NCBI RefSeq assembly: GCF_000378225.1
Contig: NZ_KB905143.1
Location: 186,001-250,000 of the forward strand
Length of the DNA stretch: 64,000 bases
Source: Methylophilus methylotrophus DSM 46235 = ATCC 53528
Lineage (GTDB): Bacteria > Pseudomonadota > Gammaproteobacteria > Burkholderiales > Methylophilaceae
Reading direction: 5' to 3'
Shown here one piece after another: positions 62,000-64,000 of this stretch; the stretch's first letter is position 1; each line of letters starts with the position of its first letter. A program made the position numbers and the translations under genes. The notes under the pieces are model-generated. The model was not told where the DNA came from. It did not search any database and worked only from the letters and a program-made list of their open reading frames with translations.

Positions 62000-64000
62000 G
62001 TGAGCACCAACCCATTACTCGTTTTTAGTGGCCTGCCCAAATTTAATGATATCCGTCCCGAGCATGTGTCTCCGGCCATAGACAGTTTGCTGGCAGAGGG
62101 GCGCGCCCTGGTTGAACAACTGGCCACAGCAACAGAGACGCCTGACTGGCAACACTTCGTGCAGCCGATTGAGGACTTTTCGGAGAAACTGTCGCGTAGC
62201 TGGGGCCCGGTGGGACATATGAATGCCGTGGTCAACACGCCGGAATTGCGCGAAGCCTATAACGACAACCTGGCAAAACTGACCGACTTTTATAGCGACC
62301 TGTCGCAGGACGAACGCCTGTATAACAAATACAAGGCGATCCAGGCCAGTGCCGAATACGCCCAACTCAGCCGGGCACAAAAGAAAATCATCGATAACGA
62401 AGTGCGTGGTTTTAAACTCGGCGGTGCCGAGCTGCCACCCGCAGAAAAAGTACGCTTTAAAGAAATTGCCGAGCAACTGTCCAAACTGGGCAGCAAGTTT
62501 GAAGAGAATATTCTGGACAACACGAATGACTTCAAGCATGTGGTTGCAGACGCTGCTGAGTTGACCGGCCTGCCTGATGACGCGCTGCAAGCAGCTGCGG
62601 AAGCTGCAAAAGCGGACGGCCAGAGCGGTTACCTGTTTACCCTGCATTTCCCATCTTATATGCCGGTGATGCAGTATTGCGACAATCGCGCATTGCGCGA
62701 AACGCTGTACCGCGCCTATGCCACGCGTGCATCCGAGTTCAGCAAACCGGAATGGGACAACACCCATTTAATTGCCGACCTGCTCAAACTGAAGCAGGAA
62801 GAGGCGCAACTGCTGGGCTTTAAAAACTACGCAGAGCTGTCACTGGCCACCAAAATGGCCGATACACCACAACAGGTGATTGAGTTTCTGGATACACTGG
62901 CCAAGCGCGCCAAACCTTATGCCGAAAAAGATATGGCCGAGCTTAAAGCCTACGCCGAGAAACTGGGCTTTAACGATATGCAAGCCTGGGACGTGGCCTA
63001 TATCAGCGAAAAACTGCGTGAAGAAAAATACGCATTCTCTGATCAGGAAGTGAAACAATACTTCCCGGAAGACAAAGTGCTGGCCGGATTATTTAAAGTG
63101 GTCGAAACCATTTTTGGCGTGCAGGTACGCAAAACCGACGCGCCCTTATGGCATAAGGATGCAAGTTTCTACGAGATCAGCGACCAGCAACGCCAACCGA
63201 TTGCCTACTTCTACCTCGACTTATATGCGCGTCATGGCAAACGTGGCGGCGCCTGGATGGACGAATGTATCACACGCCGTAAAACGGCCAGCGGCATTGA
63301 GCTGCCCGTCGCTTACCTGACCTGCAACTTCTCGGCCCCGGTCGGTGACAAGCCAGCCCTGTTTACGCACGACGAAGTCATTACGCTGTTCCATGAGTTT
63401 GGCCATGGCCTGCACCATATGCTGACACAGGTCGATGAATACAGCGTCTCTGGTATCAAAGGCGTGGAATGGGATGCCGTCGAGCTGCCTAGCCAGTTTA
63501 TGGAAAACTTCTGCTGGGAGTGGGATGTGCTGCGTCATATGACGGCACATGTTGATAGTGGCGAACAACTGCCACGCCCCTTGTTCGACAAAATGGTGGC
63601 CGCCAAAAACTTCCAGGCTGGCATGCAGACTGTGCGCCAGATTGAGTTCTCACTGTTTGATATGCGCCTGCACAGCAACTTTGACCCGGCGGGCAAGCAA
63701 ACCGCCCTGGACGTGCTAGAGCAAGTACGTGAAGAAGTGGCCGTATTACGCCCACCGAAGTGGAACCGCTTCCCCAACAGCTTTAGCCATATTTTTGCTG
63801 GTGGTTATGCCGCAGGCTATTACAGCTACAAGTGGGCAGAAGTACTCTCTGCAGACGCCTATAGCCTGTTTGAAGAATTGGGCGTATTGTCTGAAGAAGC
63901 GGGAAGCCGCTTTAAGAATGAGGTGCTGGCACAAGGTGGTGCACGTCCGGCCATGGAATCGTTTGTGGCCTTCAGAGGCCGCGAACCGAGCATGGATGCT
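62000..64000 (+). CDS. prlC: Oligopeptidase A (M3 family, PrlC), 3' end cut by the window
   Basis: 667 codons are visible and the frame is still open at the window end, so only about a dozen residues are missing compared with the usual 680. GTG 62000 (MSTNPLLVFSGLPKF) follows AAAGGA. LFHEFGHGLHHML (about residue 465) is the HExxH zinc motif of M3 peptidases, and ESFVAFRGREPSMDA is the typical C-terminus. The enzyme degrades short peptides, including signal-peptide fragments, in the cytoplasm. It is read from the sequence directly because the frame runs out of the window. Confidence 0.92.
   Translation, partial: MSTNPLLVFSGLPKFNDIRPEHVSPAIDSLLAEGRALVEQLATATETPDWQHFVQPIEDFSEKLSRSWGPVGHMNAVVNTPELREAYNDNLAKLTDFYSDLSQDERLYNKYKAIQASAEYAQLSRAQKKIIDNEVRGFKLGGAELPPAEKVRFKEIAEQLSKLGSKFEENILDNTNDFKHVVADAAELTGLPDDALQAAAEAAKADGQSGYLFTLHFPSYMPVMQYCDNRALRETLYRAYATRASEFSKPEWDNTHLIADLLKLKQEEAQLLGFKNYAELSLATKMADTPQQVIEFLDTLAKRAKPYAEKDMAELKAYAEKLGFNDMQAWDVAYISEKLREEKYAFSDQEVKQYFPEDKVLAGLFKVVETIFGVQVRKTDAPLWHKDASFYEISDQQRQPIAYFYLDLYARHGKRGGAWMDECITRRKTASGIELPVAYLTCNFSAPVGDKPALFTHDEVITLFHEFGHGLHHMLTQVDEYSVSGIKGVEWDAVELPSQFMENFCWEWDVLRHMTAHVDSGEQLPRPLFDKMVAAKNFQAGMQTVRQIEFSLFDMRLHSNFDPAGKQTALDVLEQVREEVAVLRPPKWNRFPNSFSHIFAGGYAAGYYSYKWAEVLSADAYSLFEELGVLSEEAGSRFKNEVLAQGGARPAMESFVAFRGREPSMDA

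Overview
The window looks like a chromosomal stretch of a betaproteobacterium, most likely a methylotroph of the Methylophilaceae (inference from gene content, not from a search). Pointers are the cluster hpf-hprK-rapZ-EIIA(Man)-HPr-EI, a split B12-dependent ribonucleotide reductase, waaA, B12-dependent metH and an ovothiol operon. Core genes are of moderate GC. The stretch from about 8 to 33 kb is visibly more A/T-rich and reads as accessory DNA.

Layout. 0-7.9 kb is core: the end of a cation/proton antiporter, a phosphate-type porin behind a Pho box, ovoA-ovoB, a Sel1-repeat protein and nhaA. 7.9-33.3 kb is a composite island between nhaA and nrdJ. It holds (a) a decayed DarT-like toxin, a PIN-toxin remnant and an RHH antitoxin; (b) chromate transporter chrA behind a structured leader, and a DMT-family exporter with a His-rich tail broken by one in-frame stop; (c) a Tn7-like module tnsA-tnsB-tnsC-tniQ with two small genes behind it; (d) a compact five-gene block: a 104-aa protein, a PfkB kinase/nucleoside deoxyribosyltransferase fusion, a QueC-like enzyme and, on the other strand, an OGG-type DNA glycosylase and an adenine methylase; (e) an ImmA/IrrE protease gene followed by a class III nucleotide cyclase gene.

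The cyclase gene is split by an 8,589-bp element (23958-32546). The element has TGTCGT...ACGACA ends, about 21-bp internal end repeats and a 5-bp AAAAA target duplication. It carries a complete czcRS-czcCBA divalent-metal efflux system but no transposase. Removing it with one AAAAA copy restores a continuous 382-codon cyclase frame.

33.3-64 kb is mostly core: split nrdJ with tandem NrdR boxes, waaA, repeat-rich DNA, lrgB-lrgA, metH, a second repeat block in inverted orientation, a three-gene RND drug-efflux operon, a DUF4186 gene, an MFS transporter, a few uncharacterised genes, alkB, the hpf-hprK-rapZ-PTS cluster and a 3'-truncated prlC-type oligopeptidase gene.

The genes fall into themes: metal and drug export (chrA, DMT, czc, RND, MFS), nucleotide-centred conflict systems (items d and e), mobile DNA (Tn7-like module, czc element, repeats) and a regulatory PTS.
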